A DNA stretch of 64,000 nt from Ligustrum vulgare (Eukaryota; Streptophyta; Magnoliopsida; Lamiales; Oleaceae): NCBI GenBank assembly GCA_963555705.1, contig OY743184.1, forward strand, positions 18,403,859-18,467,858. Reading direction: 5' to 3'. Below the pieces are notes generated by a model. The model did no database searches. It was given only the letters and a program-made list of their open reading frames with translations, and was not told the DNA's origin. The translations under genes and the position numbers were made by a program. This document shows positions 1 through 11,303 of this stretch, one piece after another (position 1 is the stretch's first letter; the number at the start of each line of letters is the position of its first letter).

Positions 1-62
1 AGTCCCTACACTATTATAAACTACTATCTTGATCCTTACAATATTAGTACAACATTTCAACA
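1..62 (-). repeat. 3' LTR of the short copia-like element (partial)
   Basis: Ungapped match to 1576-1637 with 4 differences. It follows the purine tract at 63-74 on the - strand and is truncated by the window start. Confidence 0.85.
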
Positions 63-1474
63 CTCCCCCTCAAATTGATGCAAAGATAAATATCAACTTA
101 AAAATAATGTAAACAACAAACTTGAACTACAACTTCAAGTAAATAACAAAGTGCTCCCCTTTCTTCAAATTCCAATAGTCTTCTTGGATGATGTCATAAC
201 GAAGGATCAACTTAGATACATTAAAATCCACAACCCGTAAACAACGGAAAATCCTTACTCCGGACACAAAGGAAAACCAACATAAAGAGACATAAACCAA
301 TCAAGAGGCGATCACCAGGTCGACCTAATAAAGGAACTGGTCTTACAAATAAAAGGCTAATGAAAAGACACCAAGAAAGATAGTGAAATTGGAAAGTTAG
401 GAGCTGAATTTTACAAATTGAAATAGTGGGGCTGAAATGCATTTTTGAAAAATTAAGGGACCAAAATGTAAATAATGAAAGTTCAGGACTGAAAATGAAC
501 TTTCAGAAAGTTTAGGAACTAAATTGATAAAACAAAAAAAAGATTAAGGGGTTGAATTAAAATCTTGCAAGAAGTCAGGGACCAAAATGCAAGAACTGAA
601 ACATGAGGGACTATCTGTAGTAGCCCAATACTCCCCAATCTGTAGGCCCAATCTCCAAATCACCAAGTAGTTCTAATCCCAACAACAAACAAAATATGGC
701 CCAATTAAAACTCAATATAGAGGGGCCCAAATGAAACAAAACACCCACAGAGGCCAAATAACAATATGTGGGTAGCCCCAATTCAAAACCCTAACCCTAA
801 ATATACTCCTGCCACAAAACAAGCAACTGTCACCATCATTGCCGAAGTCCCCGCTGTCATCGTCGGAGGTCGCCGGAAAACATTTTCTTTTCTTCTTCTC
901 TCATTCTCTTCCTCTCCCCCCTCTTTCTTTTTCTCCCCCCTTTCTTTGTGATCACATTCTCTCTCTTTCTCTTCCTTTTTTTCCCTCCTCCTCCTTCAAC
1001 ACAGTCAACAAACAATCCCCTTCCTCAACATAAACAAACACAAGAAGGTGAAAAACCATTATCATAGCTAACATAAATCTTGTCCAGTGCATAAACAACT
1101 CTGAAGATGAGGAGCTGCATGTTTCAGAGGTATTATTCTTGCACCAGAAGGAATCAATGAAAGCATACGTGGAACCGTGATTTTGTTAGTCCCGAGGAAG
1201 AAGCTATTCATCATGGGCATACAAGTAGTTCTCCTCTGGCTGCCGGGAAGGATGCTCCTTTTCCGATGGGACCATGTGAAGGTCAAGCTAAAGAAGGAGA
1301 TAGCTTTTCTGTGACTTGTGTATGGTGTTTTTGGTGCTACTAGGGTTTTTTAGATAGATGAGAAAATGAAGCAAAAATGTTGGTCGGAAAACTAACAAGA
1401 TGACCGGATGAGCGGCTGTGCCGCCGCTCGCCAGAGACTCAGATTTAAAAACCCTAAGCCAAGATCAAATATTA

Positions 1475-1487
1475 GGCACTGATACCA
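1475..1487 (-). other. Primer binding site, initiator tRNA-Met type
   Basis: Directly after the LTR end the - strand reads TGGTATCAGTGCC, one base from the common copia site TGGTATCAGAGCC. Confidence 0.85.
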
Positions 1488-1637
1488 TGTTGAAAATATA
1501 ATTGTATTTCTTGATAATGAAAGTGTTACAAAGCAATGTATATAAATAGAAACCTTAAACACATAATTGTCTATTAGTCTCTATACTATTATAAACTACT
1601 ATCTTGATCCTTACAATATTAATACAACTTTTCAACA
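1488..1637 (-). repeat. 5' LTR of the short copia-like element
   Basis: 150 bp, beginning TGTTGAAAAG and ending TTTTCAACA on the - strand. It holds an AT-rich TATA-like core (TCTATTTATATACATTG on the - strand), as in many plant copia LTRs. Confidence 0.85.
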
Positions 1638-3850
1638 ATATCTTCAATTTTTAACCACACATCTTACCTCGAAAAGTTAAATAAATTGATTTATAATCAC
1701 TTTTGTTGATCTGAACTAAGTTTAAAGTGGCAAAATGTTTTCCATTTCCATGGCAAAAGTGGTGTATCAAACACACCCTTAATCAAACATGCTCAGTCCA
1801 AAAATAAAGAGAGCATTTAACTGTAATGATCCACTATTTTCTCCAATTTTTAAAAATTAAAATTCTAAAATTTATCCATGTCTACATGAATAACATGTAT
1901 CGATACACGCAGGAATTAAAATATTTTATCTATGTATCGATATATGAATTGCATGTATTGATACTTGAAGAAACTCGGGCAGAGTTTACACGAGGCTGAG
2001 TATGGCTTGCTGGACTAATAGATTTAGCCACCTGTCAAACATGTAGAGGGTGCTCCCATGCTGACTAACACCTCCAGCTCATAGCCCCTCTTACTCCTCC
2101 ATGCTAGTTTAGGTAATTATAACCTAGGACTATTAATTTAATCAAGGAAAATTTGAAGCCTGGTTCAGCTTGTGTATAAATAGGTGAATCTATTCCATCT
2201 AAAAAGTACACGTGAAAATTCAGTTAAAAACGTGAGAGAGCCTGGTTTCCTTTTTATCTTGGATTTACAAAGGTAGTTTTTGATCTTAAATCATAGCTTT
2301 GCAAAAATTCTGTTAAAATCATGTTCATAATGCTGGGATAGTTCTGTAAGAATTCTGAGTCAATAAAGAAAGAATTTTGTTGAGATCAAAACTCAAATTG
2401 CAGAACAATTCTTCAAGTATTGATACATGTAACGATACATGAAGAACTAGAGTCTGAATATGTATCTATACTTTCATTAATTTTCAGAATAATAGAAGTT
2501 TGATTTTTTATTCTTTCTTGTTTTCAGGTTCTAAACAAGGCAAGTAGCACTGCAATAGTCTTAAATGCTACTTCGTGCAAAATTTATTGATGTTTCATCT
2601 TATTCTTATCTTATTGAAATATTTTATTGCATTATTACATTCATTTTGTTATCCTGCTTGATATTACACCTTCGGCCACTTGAGTTGTTATACTTGAACT
2701 ACGGGAAGTTCTTTCCTACTTGAAATATATGATATTGGTATTAGGATTGTAAATCCTGCTTGAATTCTTGTTCACACGGGATAACATATGTTTTGTAATA
2801 CGGGCCATCTCGAAACTCATATTTTAAAATGAAATTTTTGTTACTTGCTGAATACAATGGTATTAATATTTTTCATGTTTTATTGTTGCAGCTTGATCGT
2901 GTTTATTTTAAATCCACTTCTCGCAGGTGGAAAGCCTCGGAAGACGGTTTGACTCATATGTATATAAGAGAGACAGAAATCTGGAGCTACCCTTTAGATC
3001 ACCCAACCTTATCCCGTTACGAGTATACAGAGATGAAAGTGGAGTACTACGACATAAATACTTTTGAGTTTGTGTATACGGATGTTTTTAACTTTACAAA
3101 TATGTAACTATTTTAAATTTACGAGGTTTCATTTTGACAACTATAAGGAACCTTGTAAACGGTTTTAGAATTATATGGATATGTAAATTATATGTGCTTT
3201 ATAAAAGTTATGTTTTGTGTATCGATACTTGTATATAGTTTTATCTAACGAACTAACTTTTAAATTCTAACGGTAACTAAATAGCTATCATGCATCGATA
3301 CACAGAAATGTTTAACAGATTTCTGCTCTTCAATTGAGTTCTAATGAATGATTCATTATCAAATTTTCTCATTTGAAATTATAGGCGATGCTTACAAGTT
3401 TCAAGTTATCTAAAATGTCTACCATACTTATATTTCTTATTTTATTATCTAAGCTTTCAATATAAAAAATGTTAAATTTTATTATCTTCTAAGTTTTAAA
3501 TTAAACATTTACCACTTATAGATATTATCACAATCTTGAAAGCAAGATTAGCTTAACTTCAGATTTTGTCTAAAACAACAGGCATTGTTTATTTTTATCA
3601 TTTCAAAATAAAGAATAGTAAAAGTGTACTATTATATGAATGGGATTTATTATTCCGAGTTAACTAAATTATTTACTACCTGTACACATTTCAAATTGAA
3701 AGTAAGAATAAGTTTACAGTTTTCCAGATATCTGCCTTCTTCAACCTGTATCGATACTTACAGGAAAAACAGAAAGATCTCATTTTATATAAAACCCCAT
3801 ATGTGATATTTAAAATGAAAAAATTTTGTGGCGAAATTTTCTGTGCTACA
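1638..3850. repeat. Old repeat relic with dispersed TATCGATA motifs, no gene recognised
   Basis: At 1725-1790 there is an end resembling the MITE at 51465-51972 (...GTATCAAACACACCCTTAA). From about 1896 to 3760 the motif TGTATCGATACA and close variants recur about eight times (1896, 1932, 1952, 2416, 2432, 3218, 3293, 3748). A TATA-like box (GTATAAATAGG, about 2173) suggests an old LTR, but I could not pair its ends. The 92-codon frame at 2829-3107 has no recognisable domain. Confidence 0.5.
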
Positions 3851-4207
3851 TTAACTCATTTTATCTTTTGATGGAAGTGCACATCCAAGCTTCACGTGTG
3901 ATTTTTTCGGAAATTTTGATCCTCCTTGGTCTTGCATCAATTGCCACCACTTTAATTTCTTATAAGGCTTCTTTCCTCCATGGTGGCCTCCACCAAACTT
4001 TGTAATGCTATCTTTTGCTGGTTTTGACTTTTTTGAATGCTGGACATGAATAAGTAGGCCCTTCATAAGCCCGTGGAAATGTTCGAGTTGATTTTTACTA
4101 GGTCCATCATGGATCGAAGACTTCCTTATCTTGTCAACAGCCTGTTCCCCATAAGCCTCATCTTCTCTTCGGGGACGAAATTTTTTCCCGATTTTCTTCT
4201 GTAGAGA
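3851..4207 (-). pseudogene. Unidentified open frame, Lys/Gly/His-rich, possibly a gene relic
   Basis: An open frame of 118 codons with its first Met at 4066, so most of the N-terminal half lacks a start. The product is basic, with a Gly-His-Gly stretch and a WW pair followed by QLMQDQGG. I do not recognise the family. A second - strand frame (4345-4734) lies upstream but in another frame and partly made of repeat DNA. This may be the remains of a gene or TE-carried host sequence. No function is proposed. Confidence 0.3.
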
Positions 4208-4344
4208 TTAGCTGTGGCTAATCTTTATTTGATGTATAACATGATCATCATTTCCATCATCATAATGTTGATGGTGGTGGTGGTGGAAGATAACTGCAAG
4301 TATATCTTTCAATCTCTTCCACTTTCCACTTTGTTTCTATTGGT

Positions 4345-4734
4345 TTATCCTTCAGCTGATTTCTGGATCATTATAGGACTTAATCTTCTTTTTGTGGACT
4401 TCATTGATAAGTATGAAGGTCCTGTGTGATGACGAATTGGCTGATCATATGATGAGTTCCCCTTGCTATTACAGTTGCTAACGGAATCCATACGATCAAC
4501 TCTAGCACTACTCGCGAACGAGTAAACCTCATCCTCACTATTGCTTGTATAACTTGTGTAGTGGTTTTCAGTCCTATATGATTGAAAATAATTTTTGCTA
4601 TCACTGTTGGAACCGAAACTCATGTAGCATATTGATGTGATCCTGATGAGGGATCCTCGCGGATTCTTTGACCATAATTTTTGCTTCCAATCTTCTTCCC
4701 ACATGCCATTATTGATTTTGAGCCCTTTAAACAT
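4345..4734 (-). pseudogene. Unidentified Ser/Asn-rich open frame, chimeric with LTR sequence
   Basis: A 129-codon frame. Its first 25 or so codons (about 4655-4734) match, at DNA level, a stretch inside the solo LTR at 46522-48180 (about 46690-46785), including the shared block ATGTGGGAAGAAGATT. The start is therefore repeat-derived. The remainder is low-complexity and polar (many S, N, Y) and matches nothing I know. I do not regard it as a working gene. Confidence 0.3.
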
Positions 4735-4930
4735 ATCCTTGGAGTTTTGTTTGGCTTGATTTGTAGGTCTTTATGTCAAGTCTGTCATGATTCTCATCAT
4801 GTATCCTTCTATTTGGAACGACCATCGAACTCTTTTCACTATCACTACCAACTACCAAGACTTCTAGCTTGCTGCTCGTTCATGATGTTGATTCGATTAA
4901 TATTCATGAAAATACGACGGCACTAAAAGG

Positions 4931-6649
4931 TTGGCAAGCTCATCCATTGAATTTGAGCCCATAATCTTGTGTGGAAGTGCTGGGTTACCTTTTCTCCACT
5001 AACGTTTGACTGAATATTTTTTTCATTCTTCACAAAACCTGAGGAGCTTGAAAACAGCATATACGGTTGGAATGTTTTAAGTTAACTAATTCTATCTTTC
5101 ATGGACATTTGGTTTTGATACAGATTTTCCTTTATAGTCTGAGGCAAAAAATAGGCAGGACAATTTGGAGGTCTGTAGCACATTGCATTCTATTCTCCAT
5201 CAGTGCTAAAATCCTTAGGTTCACTTACCCAATTTTTTTGGTGTATCATGTCCCATAGTAGGGCTTCTACTTTTGATTATAGAGGCATTGATTGACCCTA
5301 TTGGGTTTTTGATACCTAATAAATTTGGACGATGATGTAAAACAGATGTGGGAATAATATCGATATATCGATGGATAGTTAGCTCGTTAACGACTTGGGG
5401 TCACTCGAACTGACTTAATTGGTAGTTGCTTGTGGTCCACTTGAAAGGCTCAATTGTGGTGGTTATGGGCATAGCATTTGGACTTGTTGCTTGTTTGGCC
5501 ATTGTATGTGGTTATATGTATTAGATTTAGGTCTTGGTTGATTGGCGCATTTAGTGGTGCCCTAGGCCAACCTAAATATAACATACCCATTTCCTTTGTC
5601 TGAGAACGTGAAGTTTGAATTTAATAAAGAGGGGAGAAAGGGAAAACGAGGGCAGTCGTCTTTGGATTCTTGCTTGGTAGTTTCCATTGTTGTTCTTTTT
5701 CTTTCTTCCTCTCATATTGGAGCAACCAAGGAGGGGTTGTTGTTAGGTCGAGGTTGAAGTCGAGGTGGAGAGCTTACTGAGTAGGGAAGGTATCGAATGA
5801 CCTGGAAATAAATTCAAGATGGTATCAGAGCTATTGGTATGATTTTGGAATAAAAAAGGTGCTACAAATCGAACTAAAATCGAGGCAGAACACGATTAGG
5901 AAATCTGTGAAGAAACTGTCTAAAGAGTGCAAACCGTTTGAACATTATTTTGGGTGATTCCGGCCAAGATACTCCACCTACCGACGAGTGGTGACCATCA
6001 TCAGAACCGTCCAGAGGAGGTGAAGCTTCAGCTGGTGGAGATTTTTTATTTCCGACGAAGGAAGCCGCTAAATTTAGCAGGAGAAAAAGATATCAACTGA
6101 ACAAAAACACTGAAATTCTGGCCAAAATATAAGTCCATTATAGGAACAGACACCACTACTTGACTCTGCAGGCCGAGGCACATATGACCGGTCAGTGGAT
6201 TTTTTGCGGCGATCCTTGGATCTCCGACAGCGACGCATGAGGTATTATTCGGCTAAGCAGTCTTGAAGCAATTTGTTCCTCGTGTCGAGATGGAGCTATT
6301 GGCGTTGACGAATTTTCAGTTAGGAGTTTTGTGTTGAAAGTTGGACGACTTTGTCCCTATGGTCGTTTAATCGACAGGAAATTCATGTTGTGACAACTTT
6401 TGGTGGAGGCTTTAGGCTGTATGGTGGTGGTCTTAAATCAGTGGTATTAGCATGTCTCCTAATATACGGACATAGAAAAGTCCGCTCTAGTAAATTGGTT
6501 GAAACCTTTATTTATCTCACTAGTAGATCATCGTGTGTGGTGATCATTAGGATTGAGGGTTGTCATTGCTTGATAACCATTTCATGTTGCTAGACTTATG
6601 AATTATCTGTTTAATTCGTGCCATATCTTCTTTTTGAATTTGATATATT
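4931..6649 (+). repeat. Degenerate LTR-retrotransposon relic with a primer-site remnant
   Basis: A Met-type primer site, TGGTATCAGAGCT, lies at 5820-5832. Sequence before it (about 5640-5720) resembles 19441-19560, and about 5300-5370 resembles 22170-22240, so the same old repeat family lies on both sides of the Tat element. No coding domain is visible in 5833-6649. Confidence 0.45.
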
Positions 6650-6654
6650 AATTT
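6650..6654. repeat. Target site duplication AATTT (left)
   Basis: AATTT precedes the left LTR and is repeated at 19356-19360 after the right LTR. This shows that the 12.7-kb element between them inserted as one unit. Confidence 0.9.
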
Positions 6655-7329
6655 TGTTGACCACAAAATCAGGCTGGACCTTGGACCAACACGTCTCAGC
6701 TCCTCCCTCTTTGACATGTGGATCTCCTGCCGCACTGTGACAAACGATCAGTTTGCAAAGGGAGCCAAGGTGGCTCCCATTTGCACTACGATGCTAAATT
6801 CAGTGCTCATTTCAAGTAAATATAATTTGGGTGCGGGAAGTATAAGTGTGTAAAAGAGAGAAAGGGGAGTGAGTATTAATAATATAGTCAAGAGTGTGAA
6901 AATGCCAACCCCTTGCTGGGAGACTTACCTTTTCTATTTATAGTTACATTCATTTACCATTATCATGACACATGTTTGGCCTTTACACGTGGCTTCTCCT
7001 CATCCGTTGGTCAAGTTAACCATTTAGTTGGTCATAATCATTACAGTCTACTATAGTGTTATGGCGGCTATCATATCAACGGTAAAGGCGATGTCCCATA
7101 AGATTGCAATTTGCTTATAGGTCCTGTGTTGGTGACGTTTCCACCTAGCCTAGCTGTCGGTCCTTGAGGTTGCTTCGGACGATGCTGCTTATGGAGATGG
7201 TTCGGCCATAGGAGAGATGTGCCTCAGAATGCCTCGGCCAAATAATAACCCCTTAGGTGGGGCCCTACTTAGGTGGTTATTAGGTTCCATATGCGACACG
7301 TCACGCATAATTAGAATGTGGTCGTAGCA
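6655..7329 (-). repeat. 3' LTR of the Tat-type element
   Basis: 675 bp, aligned end to end with 18682-19355. On the + strand it runs from TGTTGACCAC to GTGGTCGTAGCA. Confidence 0.92.
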
Positions 7330-7985
7330 CTAGTCCCTTAAATATGGTTGGTTCATTCATGTGCGATCCATATTTGTCGTGCATTAATAACTTTGGAGAG
7401 ATTGCTTCTTTGGGTTTCTCGCAATTACGGCTCATGAGCTGTACTCTTTACCACGAATGGCTACTTTCCTTTCAAAATACTTCCGCTTGGTGCTTCATTT
7501 AACCCACCAGTAAAGTTTTGGCACGTGGATGGCGGGGATTAAACCTGGACTTGGCCAATTAACGGTATGCGTTTGCGGGGTGCGTTTTTGTAAACCTTTC
7601 ATCTTCATTTTCATCATTTTCCCTCTTTTTTTGGCTCTCTCTCTTTTTCTTCTTTTGTTATCTCTGTCAATACTCAACGATTTACTCCACCATCTCTCCT
7701 GCTCACTCATTCACAAGGCTCTTGGTATTCCGTCGGAAACCACTATCTGCTGCCTCCAGTTTTGTTGCGCTACTCTTCATCGAACCTCTTTTGTCTCTCA
7801 TTAAGCAGGTAACTCCTTGATTTATTAATATTTCTTCTCGCCTTCATTTTATTTCGCTTATATTGCCCATTCGTATACATATATATATATATACACACAC
7901 ATATACATATTTTATTTTCCTGGGGTACATGGAGCGTACCCCCATTTGCGTGTAATCTTTGGGGGTAAGTTGAATTTTGGGGAAC
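7330..7985. other. 3' internal non-coding part of the Tat-type element
   Basis: The polypurine tract would be near 7330-7345 (TTTAAGGGACTAG on the - strand). The rest holds pyrimidine-rich DNA (about 7600-7670) and an AT/AC microsatellite (7878-7912), probably 5' untranslated sequence of the antisense ORF. No gene seen. Confidence 0.5.
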
Positions 7986-10788
7986 ATGGAAGGATCTAGG
8001 GAAGAGGATCTGAAGGAGGTAATGGTGGTAGCGGACCTCATAAGGGGTTTTTGTCCTGTGTCCTGCTTAGTATTTAGTTCCCGTCTTTTTTGGGAGCTTA
8101 GGAAGAAAAGAGACCGGAGGTTCTATAGCATAATATCTTTAAGTGATTCTGACAGTGAAGGTGAATCATCTCAACCGTACATGGCCAAGCTTTCGACCCA
8201 AGAAGAGGCGGCACTACAGGAGATCCGTCATGAGAAATAACAATACTTTAAGGGGAAGGAGGCGGTATGCACCTCATCCGGGGCTTCAGAATCTCACCTA
8301 GGGGTAAGGGCCCCATTTAGGGCTCATAGGGAGGAGCTGGGCCTGACCGCAGAGGAGATCGCCCAAGTGGAGGATTGGGTTGATCAGGTTAATAAAGTTT
8401 TTGGCTATCATGTCGATCCTCAGCCTCAGCCAGAGCAGTGGGAATCCAATGAAGTTAAGACAGAGGTTAGGGGGAATGGTATTGCCGAAGTGTCTTTGGT
8501 GTATAGGATGCCTCGAAAAATAAGGGTAATTCATCCAAGTCCATCGTACCGACCCTGCTGCCCACCGGATGGCCAAGTAGCGGTACTTCTTGATGCTTTT
8601 TCGTGTGGGATGTGCTTGCCTCTTCAGCCATTCTTCAGGACTCTTCTTCGCAGTTATAATTTATGCCCATACCAAGTAGCCCCAAATTTCTGGACCCAAG
8701 TGATGGGGACCTGGTTAATCTGGAAAGAGGTTAGTCCGGAGTATCCAATTTCTCTTTACATCATCCGCACACTCTATGTGTTGAAGAAAACTGCTAGGAG
8801 AGAAAAGGATAAAAAGGAAGATGTGAAGGACTGGTACTATTTAACCCCCAGGGGACAGTACCCACCCATCATCACCGGGCATCCAACGTCCCTCAAGAAT
8901 TGGAGAACCCAATGGTTTTGGGTCAGCAGAGATTGGCAGTGTACTCCTTCAGATCCTGTTCCTGAGATAACAGTTCCCCGAACCCTTTCTTTGCCTCGTG
9001 AGTTCTTAAATTCTCTTATGCGGGTGTACCATCATATTTACACTCGGAATCTTATTACCTTTTGTACTTATATAAATTGTCTTTTTGATCCTGTAGGACA
9101 AACATACACTCATCAGCTCCTGCCAGAGGATCTGAAAGTTGTAAGGAAGCTTTTCGGGTATCGCGGTGACTTTCAAAAGGTTATTTCCTCAAAAAAGCTT
9201 TTCGTCAAGCACGACTTAATGCGGGATATGGGTATATTCACTTCTTTCTCTGATATTTATGGGTGAGTTCATTCTACATTTCCTGACTTAACGCATTCCT
9301 TACAGGGTCAAGAGAGTTCCCGAAGATATCCCTGAAGGGCTTGAAGGCCAAGAAGATTCCTCCTATTCTTGCTACCGGGAGTGACGAGGAGAGGAAGCAA
9401 AGGTCCATATTTGCGGGCTTCCATCTGGAGGCCACTAAGAAGACCGCTGAAGCTTCAAAAGAAGCCTTCGAAGGCGCCTCTGCTTCTAGGTCACTGGGTC
9501 CGCCACTTCTTCCAGATCCTTTTGACTCAGTACCACCTGTTCCACAACTCCTTGCCGTAAAGGAGCATGGCTGTAAAATGTCCGAGGGGAAGGAGAAGGA
9601 GAAGAAGACGAGAAGGAGGGAGCAATCAAAAATCCCTCAAGCCCCTTCTGATGTCGTGAGTGTTGAGGAGGACGATGTGCTGGAAATAGTTGCCGAGGAG
9701 CAACCCCCCCCCCCCCTTAAAGATACTAAAGAGGGGTGGTAAGGGCCAATCCAGTGGACCAGGGGCTCCTTCAGATATCCCTCCCACAGACCTGCCTGGA
9801 CCCGGTGAACGCACTGAAGCTTCCCCCAAATCCCCTTCAGGTCAAGTGAAGAAAGCTGACCAAACTGTAGCGTTGGAGGTGGCCCGAATTAAAGAGGGAT
9901 TTGTCCCTAAGCCATCTATTTTGGACTCCGATGGCCTGGCATCTCTCTCGAGATATGCTGCTAAGGCAACTACAGCGGTGGACGACTTTTGGACAGAAGG
10001 GTGGGAATCTTTTTCCTCCAAAAGCTCTCCTAGCCAAATGCTGCTTGCCATCAAGGCTTTGAGCGCAAGGACTTTATTTCTCTCGGACGATATGAAGGGG
10101 CCAGTCAAGGAGCTTGAGCAGAGGGAAGAAAGAACTAAGATATCCCTGCATAATGCGGATGGCATGGTGCAGGAGATCAAGGAGTTGAAGGAAACTCTCT
10201 CTTCCACCCGGAAGTCCCTCCATGAGGCGAAGAGCACATCTAGAGCCCTTAAGGAAGATAATGAGCAGCTAAAAAAGGACCTTCATTCTTCCGAATCAGA
10301 TGTGGCTAACCTATGCAAGAAATACGACAATGCCTGCCAGGCTCAGGTGGTGACAGCCGAGGCCTTGACAGAGTCTAACGCTCTAAAGGGTAAACTTTTT
10401 TGATGAGGTCGCTGATCTGAAGAGGGCGCTTGAGGAGGAAAAGGAGCTTCGGAAAAAGGATGCTAACTCTTTGGTTTCTTTGGAAGGTAAACTCAAGCTT
10501 CCGGAGTGCAGTACGGAGGCCAAGGTCACTAAAGGCATCCAAAACTTTGAAGATACCTTCGAGAACACCGAAGAATATAGGATTATGCAGTGAATCTTTG
10601 GAAACATCGGTGCCCGTATGGCTCTAGGGGATGTAAAGGAAAAGTTACCCTACTTGAGTCTTTCCACCATTGAGGCCTTCTACCATGAACCAGAAGATGC
10701 TGAAGAAGGCGATCCTGTCGTCGATCATGCCGAGCCTCCTCAGAGTGTATCTCGTGGAAACGATGGAGATGATGCCTCTCCCCTCTAG
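7986..10788 (+). pseudogene. Antisense extra ORF of the Tat-type element (gypsy-type transposon protein plus coiled coil)
   Basis: This ORF runs opposite to gag-pol. From the ATG at 7986 the frame is open to a TAA at 8238, then continues in the same frame as 8367-9266. The middle part (roughly 8560-8790) has hydrophobic and aromatic spacing (PFFRTLLRSYNLCPYQ, then IRTLYVLKK) like the plant domain known as putative gypsy type transposon (Pfam Transposase_28). The next part (9341-9742) is acidic and basic. The last part (9690-10403 and on to about 10788) is a long heptad coiled coil rich in E, K and L. Several frame changes separate the parts. Antisense ORFs of this kind are documented in Tat-lineage elements and their role is unknown. 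It cannot make one protein as it stands. Confidence 0.75.
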
Positions 10789-11303
10789 TCATTTTTGTTA
10801 CTATTTTCATTCCGTACATAATTTTGTCTTTTGAACAATGAGCAATGTGATTCTTTGTCACTTCAATTGTTTTGATGTAAATACTTCAACTTCAATATTT
10901 CTGTTTTATTCGCATGTATGGATTTTTGGATTTTCGCATTTGGATTTTCACATAGCACATTTGGATTTTCACATAGCATGTTTGATAGTCCCTCAGACTT
11001 GATCAATTTATCTTAGGACATTCATGTTTACTGAGTAAGTCTGATTTGGGAAGTGCGTTACCCTGCCAACACTGCTTAGCAAATAGATAGCTTTGAACTT
11101 AAAAAATGATTAAGACAGATTCCGCAGGAGTTACACGAATTTTACCATCAGGTTTTGACTTTCATTGGAGCCAGTTGCAGCAGGTCTTGGGACCAATTCA
11201 TTTTAATAAATCATGACCTTTGGTAACCAACACAATTTCAATAGACAAGCTTTAAGCATTGTTAAGTCATACAGGGATAACTTTTATGAGAGAAAAGCCG
11301 ATC
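10789..11303. other. Spacer between antisense ORF and integrase end of the Tat-type element
   Basis: About 500 bp, AT-rich, with a short repeat (GGATTTTCACATAGCA twice near 10940-10980). No coding sequence recognised. The two opposed ORFs converge here, so any shared or paired terminators would lie in this stretch. Confidence 0.5.

Larger units (their letters stand above)
1..1637 (-). mobile_element. Short-LTR Ty1/copia-like element, non-autonomous, 3' LTR cut by window edge
   Basis: On the - strand the element runs from a 150-bp LTR (1637 down to 1488), through a primer binding site and about 1.4 kb of internal DNA, to a polypurine tract (63-74, TTTGAGGGGGAG on the - strand) and the beginning of the second LTR (62 down to 1). 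The 62 visible bases of the second LTR align without gaps to 1576-1637 with 4 mismatches. The internal part has no gag or pol that I can recognise, only short open frames and low-complexity stretches, so it would depend on another element for mobility. The copia assignment rests on LTR ends TGTTG...CAACA and the Met-type primer site. The second LTR end and the target duplication lie outside the window. Confidence 0.8.

Noticed and set aside
9262..9304. GT...AG segment in the antisense ORF as an intron
   Set aside because: At 43-44 nt it is shorter than usual plant introns, and removing it does not restore the frame of the next segment. Left as a possibility for checking.
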